The notes under the pieces were generated by a model that did not search any database, was not told where the DNA came from, and saw nothing but the letters and a program-made list of their open reading frames with translations. Source: Fasciola hepatica (taxonomy: Eukaryota > Platyhelminthes > Trematoda > Plagiorchiida > Fasciolidae). From it: DNA of 64,000 bases. The DNA lies in assembly GCA_948099385.1 (NCBI GenBank), contig CANUEZ040000140.1, positions 2,976,001-3,040,000 on the forward strand. Direction: 5' to 3'. Each line of letters begins with the position of its first letter. The stretch's first letter is position 1. The position numbers and the translations under genes were made by a program. Of the stretch, positions 1-10,924 are shown in pieces.

Positions 1-700
1 TATCATCTATTCACTTTCCGTCCAAATTTATTAGAGACTCTTTGGTTACTCGATTACGGTAACAATGAGGCCCGGATTCAGCTGTCATTAGGAGGAGTTT
101 ATGGATGTCAAGAGGAGCCGTAGTGATACGAACAATGTAAAATACTTGTGTTTTTCGCACATTGGACGTGACTGTCTGATATTGTGATTTCAAGTGAATT
201 CACTTTCATCAAAATAAACTGAAAGGAAGTATATTGGTGCCAGAAGCGAAAAACAGAAGTTTGATGAACCGCACAGTTGGCACGACTGTGTCTACATGAA
301 AAATTCCAGAGATCATCTCAAAGTTCACAACACACGAGTTCGCTGGGTATGTATTTTCCGGTATATTTATCATGTGTACTGTAAGACGCAAAGTAGCCAG
401 CTAGCTCACAGATCTCAACGGTTAGCACGCATTTTGCTAATCTCTAAAATCAGATCAACCAATTTATCCAAACAGTGAAATGAAAGCCTGCAACTGCTCC
501 CAAAAACAGATAATCAGCCAGTAAAACTTCACAGTTTGATAGCCTGAGAAAGGCATGGAGGATGCAGTCTATATGCAGTGGTATATGGTTGACTCACAGG
601 TCGGTACTCATATTTACTATCAACTGCATTCCACAGTTTTATTCACTAGCAACTGAGCACTTGTTTGAAGTCGTTTTTAAATAATATATTTGTTCCGCTC
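1..700. other. no recognisable gene
   Basis: I see no coding, RNA or repeat signature here. The short open frames of about 60 codons have no recognisable motif and overlap on opposite strands, as expected by chance. Confidence 0.5.
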
Positions 701-714
701 TGTTTTAGATAGCG

Positions 715-1610
715 TTAGTGTTGACATTACTGAAAAAACCTAACAACACGGGAGTATTGCAAAGTGCTATCCTATCAACATTTTTTACTCGTTTTTCTTC
801 CTTCACTTTCAAGTACGCTGATGATTTTATGGTCGGTTCTGAATTCGGAAACAGCGATAATATCAGTCCACTACTACAGTTTATTGGTACGATGACGGAA
901 TGGTCCGGCGCAGTCAAATTAACACTCAATTTAAACAAGAGTGCAGAAGTACTCGTTTCAGTTGATCGTAAATACTCATCACAATCGAACTGTCCAACCC
1001 TCAGGATAGAGGTTCAAACGTAGAAAGAGTCCAGTGCTATAGATATCTTGGTATACTTATTTTATCAGATCTAAAGTGGACTCATCACGTACAAGATATC
1101 TTTTTCAAGGTAAAATGACTGACATTTGACATCTCTGGTATGAGTTCTCTACGTGTACCTAACAAAATCATCTCTGACTTTATTCATTCCTGTGTGTTGT
1201 CACAAGTTATACTGCTCCCCTGTCATTTTCTCCGGTTTGCTTGTCGAAGACATTGTTTTGATCAAGCAATCCCCCTAGGTATATTTCTAAGTGCAGCAAC
1301 ATACTCTACTCTGAGTTACTGAATCTCGTGAATCCATTCTTTTGCGTATGAACGGCTGGGTATCACTACCCTTTCTCGTGACACACGCCCACTACACTTA
1401 TCTCTAACTCGCGGTTTTGCCCACTCTGCTGCACGTAGTCAAGTTAAATTGATATATTCCCGAACTACAGCGTTCCTTACCTCGGTTATTCCATATTCTA
1501 TTTCGATAGAACATCTTATGAACGACTTGTGAGAAAAGCTTACCTAATTTCGATTGACCATTCCCCTCAAGTTCTTCATTGACTAACACGGTGTGCTGAT
1601 CAGGAGAATT
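715..1610 (+). pseudogene. CR1-type LINE reverse transcriptase remnant
   Basis: This is the C-terminal half of a non-LTR retrotransposon reverse transcriptase, which would copy the element RNA at a nicked target. A degraded G-x-PQ-S-x-L block lies near 745-800. The catalytic motif KYADDF follows at 811-828, then W-x-G-x-V-K-L-x-L-N and a K-S block at 900-945. After a stop at 1021 the frame shifts to YLGILI (about 1050) and a thumb region near 1140-1200. A scrambled tail around 1330-1600 resembles the C-terminus of CR1/Pido-type schistosome LINEs, with a YERLV stretch near 1520. At least three stops or frameshifts break it. The 5' half, including any endonuclease, is absent, which fits 5' truncation. 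The clade call (CR1 rather than Jockey or R1) is inference. Confidence 0.7.
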
Positions 1611-2180
1611 CAAACAACACCGTTATTTTTCTTTATTATGTATTTATTGTTATTACCAGGGCATGCCACTTATAACTTTCCACTGAAAATTTTCTCCTTT
1701 CGGACGAATAAAGTGCATCCCCGACTTGACTTGATTTATGGAGTAACAATTTCCACGCCAGAGCTCTGACTGAAAAGAAAAGTGACCAGTTCTTTTTGAA
1801 CTTGGTAAACCCAACCCAGAATGTGCATCCCACCGTATTCCCGCTGTATCTTTGTTTTCCCGGATAGCCAGACTACTGCATTGCTCCGACAGAACAGAGC
1901 TGCACGCTAACGGGAGCGTCCATTTGTCTCGGACTGGGAAACGGCCACCAGTTTCGCTAGCCGTGAGTAAGGAGGGTTTCGATTCTCTGAATAAGCGATC
2001 ACGGACGATGAACAGGTGGTAGTGCTCGAGTGCGTGCTGGGGTTTTTCACGTGGTTAGTGTACTCCACTTTCAAAGACCACAAAGATTTGTGGTTAGAAG
2101 TACTGTCATGTGGCGGATTTTGTCCGCTACTCAATATGCTTGTATAATGTGATTCATCACTGTAGTATCAATGCTCAACC
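1611..2180. other. no recognisable gene
   Basis: Nothing identifiable apart from short open frames without motifs. Confidence 0.4.
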
Positions 2181-2185
2181 CACCA

Positions 2186-2322
2186 TTGAAAACCATGGAA
2201 GCGGTGCACAGCTGTTTCATCCTTGATAGGAATCAATTGCAGTGTACATCCGCCCAGCCTCCACGGGGGCTTGAAACCGGGATGAGTGAGCACCTAACCA
2301 CTAGGCTATCCGGTCTGGCTTT
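2186..2322 (-). repeat. tRNA-derived SINE (family 1), minus strand
   Basis: Read on the minus strand, the block starts GCCAGACCGGATAGCCTAGT, a RNA polymerase III box-A-like sequence. About 30 bases on it has GGTTTCAAGCCCC, a box-B-like sequence. It ends at GCTTCCATGGTTTTC. The same order and the same end sequence recur at 62612-62772, 63471-63612 and, on the plus strand, 63705-63865. That repetition supports a dispersed tRNA-derived SINE rather than a tRNA gene. Confidence 0.65.
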
Positions 2323-2597
2323 CAACAGTTTGTTGAACATATACACTACTTGATCTGAGCGTTGATACTGCCTGGTGGGTTATAATACGTAGATATAATC
2401 TTCTACCACACATATACGCGGAGTAGCCAAGCTCTGCATATTTTTTTTTACGACGGAATGCCTTCGTTGCGCTTATGACTCTGCAAAGAAGTCATCCATT
2501 ACATCATTCGATTGCTGTGCGGAAAACTGGCGGTTACCGTTCAAAGTCAGAAGCGGAAGACAGTTATATTAGGTATTGTGTACATTCAAAAAATCTT

Positions 2598-2740
2598 TGG
2601 GAATCAGCCAGGAAAGCGTGGCGGTCAGGTATTCAACTCAAAGTTGTTCACACCGGGTTTGAGCCCCGGTGGGGCTTGATGGAAGTGTACTGCACTGGCT
2701 TCCACGCTGACTTCATCGGTGTTATCGCCTACACACACAT
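2598..2740 (+). repeat. tRNA-derived SINE (family 1), diverged copy
   Basis: GGGTTTGAGCCCCGGTGGGG at 2659-2678 and the following CTTGATGGAAGTG match the box-B side of the family 1 SINE. The box A region is poorly preserved. It lies about 300 bp from the minus-strand copy and in the opposite orientation. Confidence 0.5.
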
Positions 2741-3147
2741 AATCATGCTTTATCCCGTAGTGCTGTTCGTTTACCGACCCTTTGTGTTGTTCGTCTGTCT
2801 GATCTGATCTGATCTCCTTCGTCATTCTCCTGTGTCCCGTCACTTGACCTATCCGTTTCACACTGTCACACTGTCCCGTTGAACATTGGCCATGATTGGT
2901 CACCTTTCACTTCCAGTCTCAGATAAATGTCGCACCCCCTTTTCTGCAGCGTGGCTTTGCTCTTGACCGCCCCAGAGTGCACTTGCTATCTCACTTGACA
3001 CTTATTTGCTGTTCTTTGATTGATCTGCACATTGTGGCTGGATTGTCCACAACTTAACGTATGCATTCATCTATGTCTGACACTCTGTCGGTACCCGTGG
3101 GTTATCTACTTCGCGTTCTCTGACTAAGGACTCGGGTTTTGTCTTCT
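2741..3147. other. possible 5' leader of the RTE element
   Basis: No gene. It contains a TCTGATCTGATCTGATC direct repeat near 2800. It may be the untranslated leader of the RTE element that follows, but no boundary can be seen. Confidence 0.25.
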
Positions 3148-4130
3148 ATGAGTCACTCAGCTGCTGGACCACAGCCAGTACAGAAGGTACGTTTGGCTCG
3201 TAAGCATGAAACTCTTTCCATCGATGTACGCTGCATCCAAAGGACTCATGTTGAAGTCCCAAGTTTTATCATTCGATAGAAACCCCTTTCTAATCCATCT
3301 GTGAAGTTTAACTCATGCCTTTCTGGGGACCCTGAGACCGTAGCTTCTGGTCTTGTAGTCGTTTGTGTAACCCTTGGTGAGAGTAATGAAGCCGCGCTGT
3401 TAGACTGCATATCCGTCGAAAGTCAGTTACGAGCAGCGAAACTTGGAGATTCGTGCACAGCGGGCAGTCGCCGTCCCGTTAAACGCAATCTGTCGTTTCG
3501 GTGTGCTTGTGCCTCCAACCACCGTTGAAAGCTTTGGGTACCTTAGCTGCTTGATTCAACATACAGGTGGTGTTGTTTCAGCGATCACATAATCAGGGTG
3601 AGCTAGGGTAGATATAGCCAAACGAAAACATCTGTAGCGCCATAATGACATCCAATCCTGAGGGATGAGCGTACAAAGCCACGATTCGTTGCTGTTTCCT
3701 TTGTGTTGTCGAGATTTCACTCCCCCCACCCTCCGCGTTGATAATGGAGTTGGTTTTCAGAGCTTAACAACTGATATCTTCAAAGCACTGCTAGCGTTTG
3801 GTGTGCACATGGGACGAACATTGACCATGTTCGCCGTCGCGCATTGGGGGCAGAAAGTCGACCTCTGAATGAAGAAATCGCTCTACACCGCCTCGGATAA
3901 CTCGGACGTGTTTGCCTATACCTGTCTACTACCCACTGATGCACGTACTGGGAAAGGTTGAAAGAAGCTACTCGGAGTTCAGGCCTTGACTTGGTGTAAG
4001 GGCATCCGCACCTGTTTTGAGTTGGTACTTTCTGCCATCCTGGTTGGGGTTCAAAGGGTGAGGATTGTCTTTGTTTAGACACTGCGACATATGGCTCAGA
4101 ATGGAAGTGGCGCAGGTGTTATACAGCCTA
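3148..4130 (+). pseudogene. RTE-type LINE with endonuclease fused to RT C-terminus
   Basis: An ATG at 3148 opens an N-terminal stretch. It leads to a short AP-endonuclease remnant (SIDVRCIQ near 3220, equivalent to the IDVCCLSE block of the copy at 22.6-26.4 kb). The middle endonuclease motifs run to the RPVKRNLSF block at about 3470. At about 3505-3515 the sequence jumps to VESFGYL, which in the complete copy lies after the RT active site. It then continues with degraded equivalents of RRDI, ETWPLR and the terminal LPGW-x-P block near 4040. The nuclease C-terminus, the RT fingers and palm with the YADD site, and much of the linker are therefore missing. The 3' part aligns with the complete copy to about 4130 (ATATGGCTCAG shared). 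Stops and frameshifts are present. The fusion is an internal deletion, not a working protein. Confidence 0.7.
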
Positions 4131-7020
4131 TCTGCTGAACTACCGCGTCCCGCAATAAAACAAAGCTTGAACTGTGGTTTCAGAACCTTGCGCCATAACT
4201 TAAGTACCACACATCAACCCATACGAGTCCAGAAAAACGGGGATAAGGTAAGAGCAGAATGGCAAACAAAAGGGATGGACTCAATATATCTCTGGAATCA
4301 TGATGCATTTGCCTTAGAATTGGGCAACCAATGATGATGAAAACCGTGAGGGTATGGGCTGACCCATTGGCGATGGACACCCAAGTAACGTTAGCAGTTA
4401 GCACCGATGCGGTACCAAGCCCAAGGCTTGAGACAACGGAATCTCGAGTGGCAGGATAGCTGTTGATAGCGGTGTTTTGGATCAATAAAATGAGAAATAA
4501 ATCCTGTCAGTGTTGTTTAAGCCTCAAGGCTCTGTTCGCCCCGCCATTTGGACCAATACATAGAATGCAAAGACCGGGTACCAGGACCAGCATCCTATAT
4601 ATCTCTTGTTTTTTGTTCCAATAAACGGAATGATTCGAGGGCAGGAAAGTCTCTTTACTGAAGTTAGTGGGGCGGAATAGAACAAGCACGATATGGATTT
4701 TAGTAATGAGAAAAAGAAAGAAGATAAACCTACGGACTACTCACTTTTTCAGGACTGCTATTGCGACCCGAAAACGATTTCGATCTGGAAACCTGTGTTT
4801 GTACCAAAGCAATAAAGAGACTAGAATAAAACACTAAAACTAATTGTAGATCATAAAATGAACAAGCGAAAATTAAAAAAAAACTTACGGTTCATCTCCC
4901 GAAACCTATTTTTGCACGAACAATACCAATACGTAGTCACTGAAAGGTCGATAGAAAGCCTTAGTTTGGGACGGTAACCTGCAGGGAACGCCCATTTTCA
5001 TAGTGGGACAAAGTGCCATGTAATGTATCTGCCGCTTGAGCAGTTATAAACAACGAAACCCACTGGCTGTGTGAATGATAAGCAGGAAGGAGGCTTTTTC
5101 ACCCTCCGACCAGTCTGTTTATCGTTTTCCGCTGACCCTTGCAACAAACGCGTGTGTGGATTCTTGTGAATAGCGCACAACCCCTACTTCGAATTCTTGC
5201 TAAGACTGTGCACATAGGACAATTGTACAAAATTACGTTAGTACGCTGCGTTCATGTCATTTGTCGTTCCAAGGCATAATGAACAACTCTCAGAACTCGT
5301 TCGGGCAGTGATCATCACACCTGTGAGGTGCAACTTGTCGTCAACTGTCTGAACAGAGACAACACACTTGCTAGCCACACGATCAAAAATAACCTGGTTT
5401 TCTAACACTCTTTTGCCTACGGTATACTATCACAGTAGTGTGTTCCATATTGAGATTAAATTGAGATTAAAGCTTTGGATCAGTTTCACGTGCACTCGGA
5501 AGCTCGCCGTTCACGGGTTGAAAACATGTCAGGCAAAGTGCATAGGAGCCTGAACGACCGAGATAAACCAAAAAACGTGTTCAGCTGTATTTACGATCGA
5601 ATTTCAATTCACTGGTAGCGTAACAGTATACCGGCTTAAAAATCAGAAATTCATTTTAAATTCCAAAACTTCTAAGTGGCAACTTATAACATTCATGGAA
5701 GGCTGACAATGGGTATGTGATCAGCTATGGTGAGAATCGAATCCAAACTGTAAATGTTCATAATCAGCCCTGCTGATTCTCGCTGCCGATCCTAGCATGT
5801 GCACACACGCGCGCATAGACAAAAGCACTTACTCAGTCACTCAGCTTGCGAATCAATACCTGTCTGCTCCATGGGCCCGGCAGCCACCAAGCCCTTATGC
5901 GAAAGTGATCTGAATTGTGGTCGTGATCGCAGCTGAACTCGTTTGTGGTTTGTTTCACCTGCTTATAATCCTATGCAGTTCACCTACTGTGTCCGCAACT
6001 TGTGGTTGGCGTGATTTCTAGGGTCCCACATGTGGGACAAACTGTGCATCACAGGAAATTCAGGCTCATTCATTCCCGCTAGCGCTTGCGTTTTTAGCTT
6101 GTGCGGGAGTAAATAAGTGCACTAACAATAGCCGCGGAATTCGGACCACAGTTTCAGATCTTCGTGAATGAACTACTAAGCGCATAATAATTAAACAGAC
6201 AAATAAGCAGTGAGAAAATTATTGAAAGTCATTAGTATGGGATTAGTGACGATTATACAAAATCATCCGATATCCTGAGCTGTTCCAGTACTTCTAGCCG
6301 ATATCATGAGCAAAACAACATTGTTGAAACATACTACTGGTATACAGAATGGACTCATTTCAAACTAACATATCCACTACTAGCGAGTTATTCGTTCTTG
6401 TCAAAAGTACACCTATACCAATAGAAATGCTAAAAGATTATCATAACTTTTTTTGTGTCAATAACGCGAGCTATTACGCAATGCAACTGTGTCAGATACT
6501 GGGCACAGTTCAGTTCGTGGAATCATCGAGGCATACACCAAAATTCAACTGGCTATTTTTGGATTGGAATATTTGTCCTGGACTTGGCTCATACAAACGG
6601 TGACAAGCGGTTGCATCAAGTCACGTGTGATTATGCATAAGTGTGAGTGTATGCAGGCAGCCAGTGTTTAATCGACAGCGTGCGAGTAACGACGGGCACG
6701 CTGGCTTTGTTGGGCACATGATCAAGTTAAACAGCAAGTTGTTATTGCTGCTGAATGATTCCTGGAGTGAATTATTTGTGAAGGAAATAGAGAGCACATC
6801 GCCGAATGTGTTCTTTTTGGCACTGAATCTTTCGCCTCTTAAAGGGAATCTTTGGTTTGAACGGGTGTAACTAGGGCGACAAAATTTGAATGCCAGCTGA
6901 TGAAAATGTTCCCGAATGAACCACACCAAAATATGGGCTGCACTTCTCAGAAAGCCAATGAAAGAAATCGAAGATATAATTTTACCAGAATTTTACTGTA
7001 GGATCATCTACTCGGTGAAG
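4131..7020. other. no recognisable gene
   Basis: About 2.9 kb without a supported feature. Several 60-100 codon open frames exist on both strands with no motif and no convincing splice sites. A short CA-rich patch lies near 5805. I see no tRNA, rRNA or transposon signature. Confidence 0.4.
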
Positions 7021-7029
7021 AAAAGTCAC

Positions 7030-7790
7030 GGGAACAGATGTGCGATTACTTCTTCCATGTGCCTAACTCTTGCGGGAGCATGAGCCGGCTTCATGGATGT
7101 CCCGAATGACAACTGCCCATAAACGGAGTGTGAGAAGAACTGTCCACGAAGAGCCTTGGGAATTAGGTACTAAGACGTGTCCCCAGCGTCTTTTGGTTTT
7201 TGTTCAAGGAAGCGACTCCGGCCAGTGCACAACCAAGTGTCACCTGTCGGGTAACAGAAAGTTTGTGTCTTGGGAGCCGGTGACCGAACGATCAGTTCAT
7301 CCGCCTTTCGGAGAGCGGTCTGCAAGTCGTGGATGCTCAACGCGTCCTAGTGGATCTTTCCCCACTCAGGAGAGCTGAGTAAGAGGAAAGAGGCAATGAT
7401 CTTATTTAGTGGCGGGTCAAATTTGCGCACGTCACGTTGCTATCTGATGGACTTCAGTGGTTTTTATGTTGAGTTCGCTGCCAGGCGAAAAACCCACCAC
7501 GCCCTCCAACCGAGCCGTTGTTTTGTCTGGCTACTCGCCCTCGATCTGTCTTACCTGAGTGACCCTGAAGGAGTGATTAGCGCTCCAATGGGCATCACCC
7601 TCACGATCATTGTACCAGGCGAACCCGATCAACACAGTAAGGTAGCAACACCGATATGGAATTATCAGCAAAAAAACTCATCAGGGGGTTTATATCCTCA
7701 TCTAGTTGACAGTTGTAAAAATCAGCATGAACAACAACAACAGCAGCAGCAACAACAACAACAGAAACAACAAACAACAACAACAATGGC
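7030..7790 (+). repeat. dispersed repeat with CAA/CAG-rich tail, possible RTE relative
   Basis: This block is probably a retroposed repeat, not a gene. The string AAAACCCACCACGCCCTCCA near 7487 recurs in diverged form at about 45467. Near its 3' end AAGGTAGCAAC (about 7639) is identical to the 3' part of the twin-primed RTE copy (minus strand, about 13025). It then ends in a CAA/CAG simple tract. A shared 3' end plus a simple-repeat tail is typical of a non-autonomous element using an RTE's machinery, but it may simply be RTE leader and tail. Two open frames (7070-7378 and 7396-7797) cross it, and I treat them as chance. Confidence 0.35.
7729..7787 (+). repeat. CAA/CAG microsatellite
   Basis: Imperfect trinucleotide tract of AACAAC and CAGCAG units at the end of the preceding repeat. 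In one frame it would encode polyglutamine, but nothing around it supports translation. Confidence 0.9.
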
Positions 7791-8715
7791 ACTGTAACTA
7801 GTACTTATAATTCTGATTATTGCAAAATAGATACTCATAATAATAAACTGGCAGCTCTCACCCACGGTTTTCGTCTCATTCGATCTGATCGTAGGGCATC
7901 TTCTTTTCTTCGCAATATTAGAACACCGTTATGTCCGCTTGTTCGCGAAACCAGGAGTGGGTAGTCCTTCTCACGAAGAATACGGCCTGTTACAAACAGT
8001 GAGAAAACGGATTATCGCAAGAAGTTACTTACTTACTGAAAACCCTACGGATGTTGGATTCAAAAGTGTACATCATTAGTAAGAATTGAACAAGCAATTC
8101 GGGTAGTTGGCCGGTCTTGTTCGGCTCTTCCGAGACGATCTTTTGAACGCAAATTAAACACGCGAACTTTCCGTTAGGAGTGGTGACCATATCAATGATC
8201 GTATGAATAACGCGATGGTTGAAAATAAATTTGCTATTTCAGTGTTTCTCATGGAATCTAATCCTATTCCGCGAAATTTATTGCACATCCTGTTCGGTCC
8301 CACGTGTTCAGTAGACAGACAATTAGCTGTTTTCGGACAGGGAGTTGCTTTCACTGTGAAGAAGTTTTAAATACACATCCAGGCAGAAGTGACAGATTTA
8401 CAGTCATTGGATGTGTTTTACCGTGCAAATCAAGACAATTGGTTTTTACGGCTGATTTTAAATGCCCCTTTTTCTGTATCCGGATGGCTGGTACACAGTA
8501 AATTAGAGCAGTTTCCTATTTTCTACGGTAATGGAAATTATACCACTTTCGCTTAAGGGATATTGTGAACAAGGACATCTACACACACGCGGTTGGCTGT
8601 GGATCACAACAATTTGCGGAGACCCCTCACAACCAATTATCTACTAATCCACATGCCGACAAAATCACAGGCTTTGTATCAAACGGTTACGCCGATATAA
8701 AGGATCCAAGTCACG
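7791..8715. other. no recognisable gene
   Basis: No supported feature; only short open frames with no motif. Confidence 0.4.
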
Positions 8716-8910
8716 TTGTCTGGCTTTTTAGGAAAAACGTTGTTATCAGTTACTTGCTTAGTTGTTGGTGTTGGGTTGGGATTCCGTTTATTCCATCGAG
8801 GGACTCGTTCTGACCACGTCTGTCGAATGACTGGCAAAATATCTATCGCACTCAAGACCGAAGAACGTATGTCACTGCACAATAAATCCATTCCATTTTG
8901 CAAACTACAG
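8716..8910 (+). CDS. candidate first exon, weakly peptidyl-tRNA hydrolase 2-like
   Basis: An ATG opens a frame that begins with a hydrophobic segment (LLSVTCLVVGVGLG, residues 9-22). About 40 residues in it has KISIALKTEERM. Peptidyl-tRNA hydrolase 2 has a similar N-terminal membrane segment followed by K-x-x-L-x-x-R-x-D-x-x-M, and then a Q-C-S-H active-site region. Here only the spacing and some residues agree; the active-site block is not present in readable form. The frame could end at a weak donor (CAG|GTTTTC at about 8911). No matching later exon was found in the next kilobases. It could be an old exon or pseudogene piece, or a coincidence. Confidence 0.18.
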
Positions 8911-9299
8911 GTTTTCATGTCATTTACTGGTCATTGGTGGTTGCTTAGTAGCCACTGTCGGTTATTTAGCGACCACAGCCTGAAGCACAGTAACCAAAGC
9001 TTTCCAACACAACCATGCAGCGCAAGCTCACCTCATGTTTGAGTTTTCGATCCCAGTTACGGGGCTCGGTAGCCTTGTGCGATGACTAACTTGAATACGC
9101 ACGGGCTACAAAAGGAAACTCTCTAAGTTATTTAATAACTAGGTTATCACGTTAACAATCAAAGAAACTCACAGTTACAAATCGGAATGATCTATTGAAG
9201 ATTCAACAAAGGTGAAGTTGTTTCGGTCAAATGTCACACAAGGAGCAGGCGAAATACAATCCGTTGTTCGTTTGTATAACTATATCAACATCTGAGCCT

Positions 9300-9930
9300 A
9301 AGTTTTCTGGTGCTTTGAACTTCCGGAAGGCTGTGAATCGGAGCCTCTTTTTCTTGAAGACGTGATCTGACAGATCCTATACAACACTGAATATCTCCTC
9401 GATCGGATTAAAGAATGGACTATAGGGTTCAAAATATTGGACAGCATGTCCGGTCGCCAGTATTGCTTCATTCGCCCGTCGATGAACTGGAGCATTGTCG
9501 GATAGAAATACGGTATCAATGTCTGGTTGTTCATTTGCTAGTTCTGAAGAGCAGTTATCTAGAAAGTTATTGAAAATTTCAGAGCTCATTCTGGAATGGC
9601 ATTCACAATATAGCACGCTCATCATGGAACAGCAAGCAGCAACCTTGAGGCTTGCACCGTAGTTCGATTTCATGATCCTGATGCATGGTTTGCACTTCAT
9701 TGATCGCTTTCTTGTCTGAAAGCACCGTATATTGTAACTGGTCTCACCCATGTGGCAGTTCGAGCGTGACTGTCTTTGACATCAGTCCTGTTTCGCTCTA
9801 TCCGAAGAATACATAGTTTCTTCGTGGCGTAACTATAAACACGGAGAACGCGCTCAGTTGCAGATAGGCTAGTAGATAGATTCGGGTGTATCAGTTCCAT
9901 CTTTTTCTTCATTTCACTGGAAATGAGCAC
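9300..9930 (-). pseudogene. DDE transposase relic (IS630/Tc1-like, DDE_3 fold)
   Basis: Cut-and-paste transposase of the IS630-Tc1-mariner superfamily, inactive. In the minus-strand frame 9751-9377 the second catalytic block reads FLSDNAPVHRRAN, followed by YFEPYSPFFNPIEEIFS. This is the classic D-N-x-P-x-H and Y-S-P-x-x-N-P-I-E pair holding the second and third acidic residues. The first catalytic region is in another frame upstream (about 9800), with NRTDVKDSHARTATW standing where the family has D-E-x-G-F-N-L-H. Frame changes separate these blocks and the N-terminal DNA-binding domain is not recognisable. I could not identify terminal inverted repeats. Confidence 0.75.
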
Positions 9931-10920
9931 AGTCCCATCACGAATTCATTGGATTATATGCCTTTAGCGAATCCTCTTTTGACGCTAGACTCTGTCCCGT
10001 TTGGGGATGAGTCTGCAGGTTATGATGTTTATTCCCAGATGGTAGGAAAACCGTTTTAAATCGTCGCATTTCCTTGCACGGGCTTTAGCACTAATTGTCT
10101 TCTGATGGCGATGCGAACCTGTATTCACTTGTTCGCTTTGGTCGATTATCTCAATTTTCCCTACTGGGTATTCTGCGGATGTTGAAGCTGGTGACTTTGA
10201 AATTGATGGATCTCAAATTGGCATGAAGCACGCAGCCGTTCACGTGACTCACACAAGGCTACCAAGCCGCGCAATCGCAATGAAAAACTCACGTGAGGTG
10301 TGCTTGTGCTGTAAGGGTGCGCCGGAAAGGTTTGGTTACTGAACTCTAAGCTGTGGTCGCCACTTGAACAGCTGTAACTATTAGGCGATCGTCAATGCCG
10401 GCTGAACGACCGCCGATGGTTACGAGACAGAAAAACTGTATAGTCATGATCTATCATACCGTTTGTTGGTCAATACACTTGCCAATGAAATAAGTTTCAC
10501 TTGCAGTGAAAGTGTTCAGATGTAATGAAGATTGGGTTCCACTAACAGTGACCGAGGTAAAAAGTACGATACATTGTCGACAGCTGAAGTGACACAATTA
10601 AGCGGAGGTTTAAATTGCCCGTGCAACTGTCGGACCACTTGGGATTCTCACAAAGGACTCTCCCATCCGATAAACTGCCCCTTTGTTGATCAAAATGCTA
10701 AATTGAGCCATTTTGAATAATAATTTAGACATCGAAAACTTGGTCGGATATGAAACTGTGAATTCCTCTTATCCAGTTATTAGGAACGGGAAGAAGACGT
10801 ACCGCGTGAAACAAAACCAGTTTACACTTATCCGTCGTGAGTGAAAAACATGGGCTGATGCAAACGTAGTGGCAGCTGAAACACATACAAGGCAAACCAC
10901 TGGAATACTACTAATCCGCG
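9931..10920. other. no recognisable gene
   Basis: No clear feature. The lower part may hold further decayed transposase sequence and the upper part the end of the Gypsy copy, but neither is readable. Confidence 0.3.
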
Positions 10921-10924
10921 ATCA

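Noticed and set aside
7396..7797. 133-codon frame ending in polyglutamine
   Set aside because: The glutamine run is a microsatellite at the end of a dispersed repeat, and the rest has no domain.
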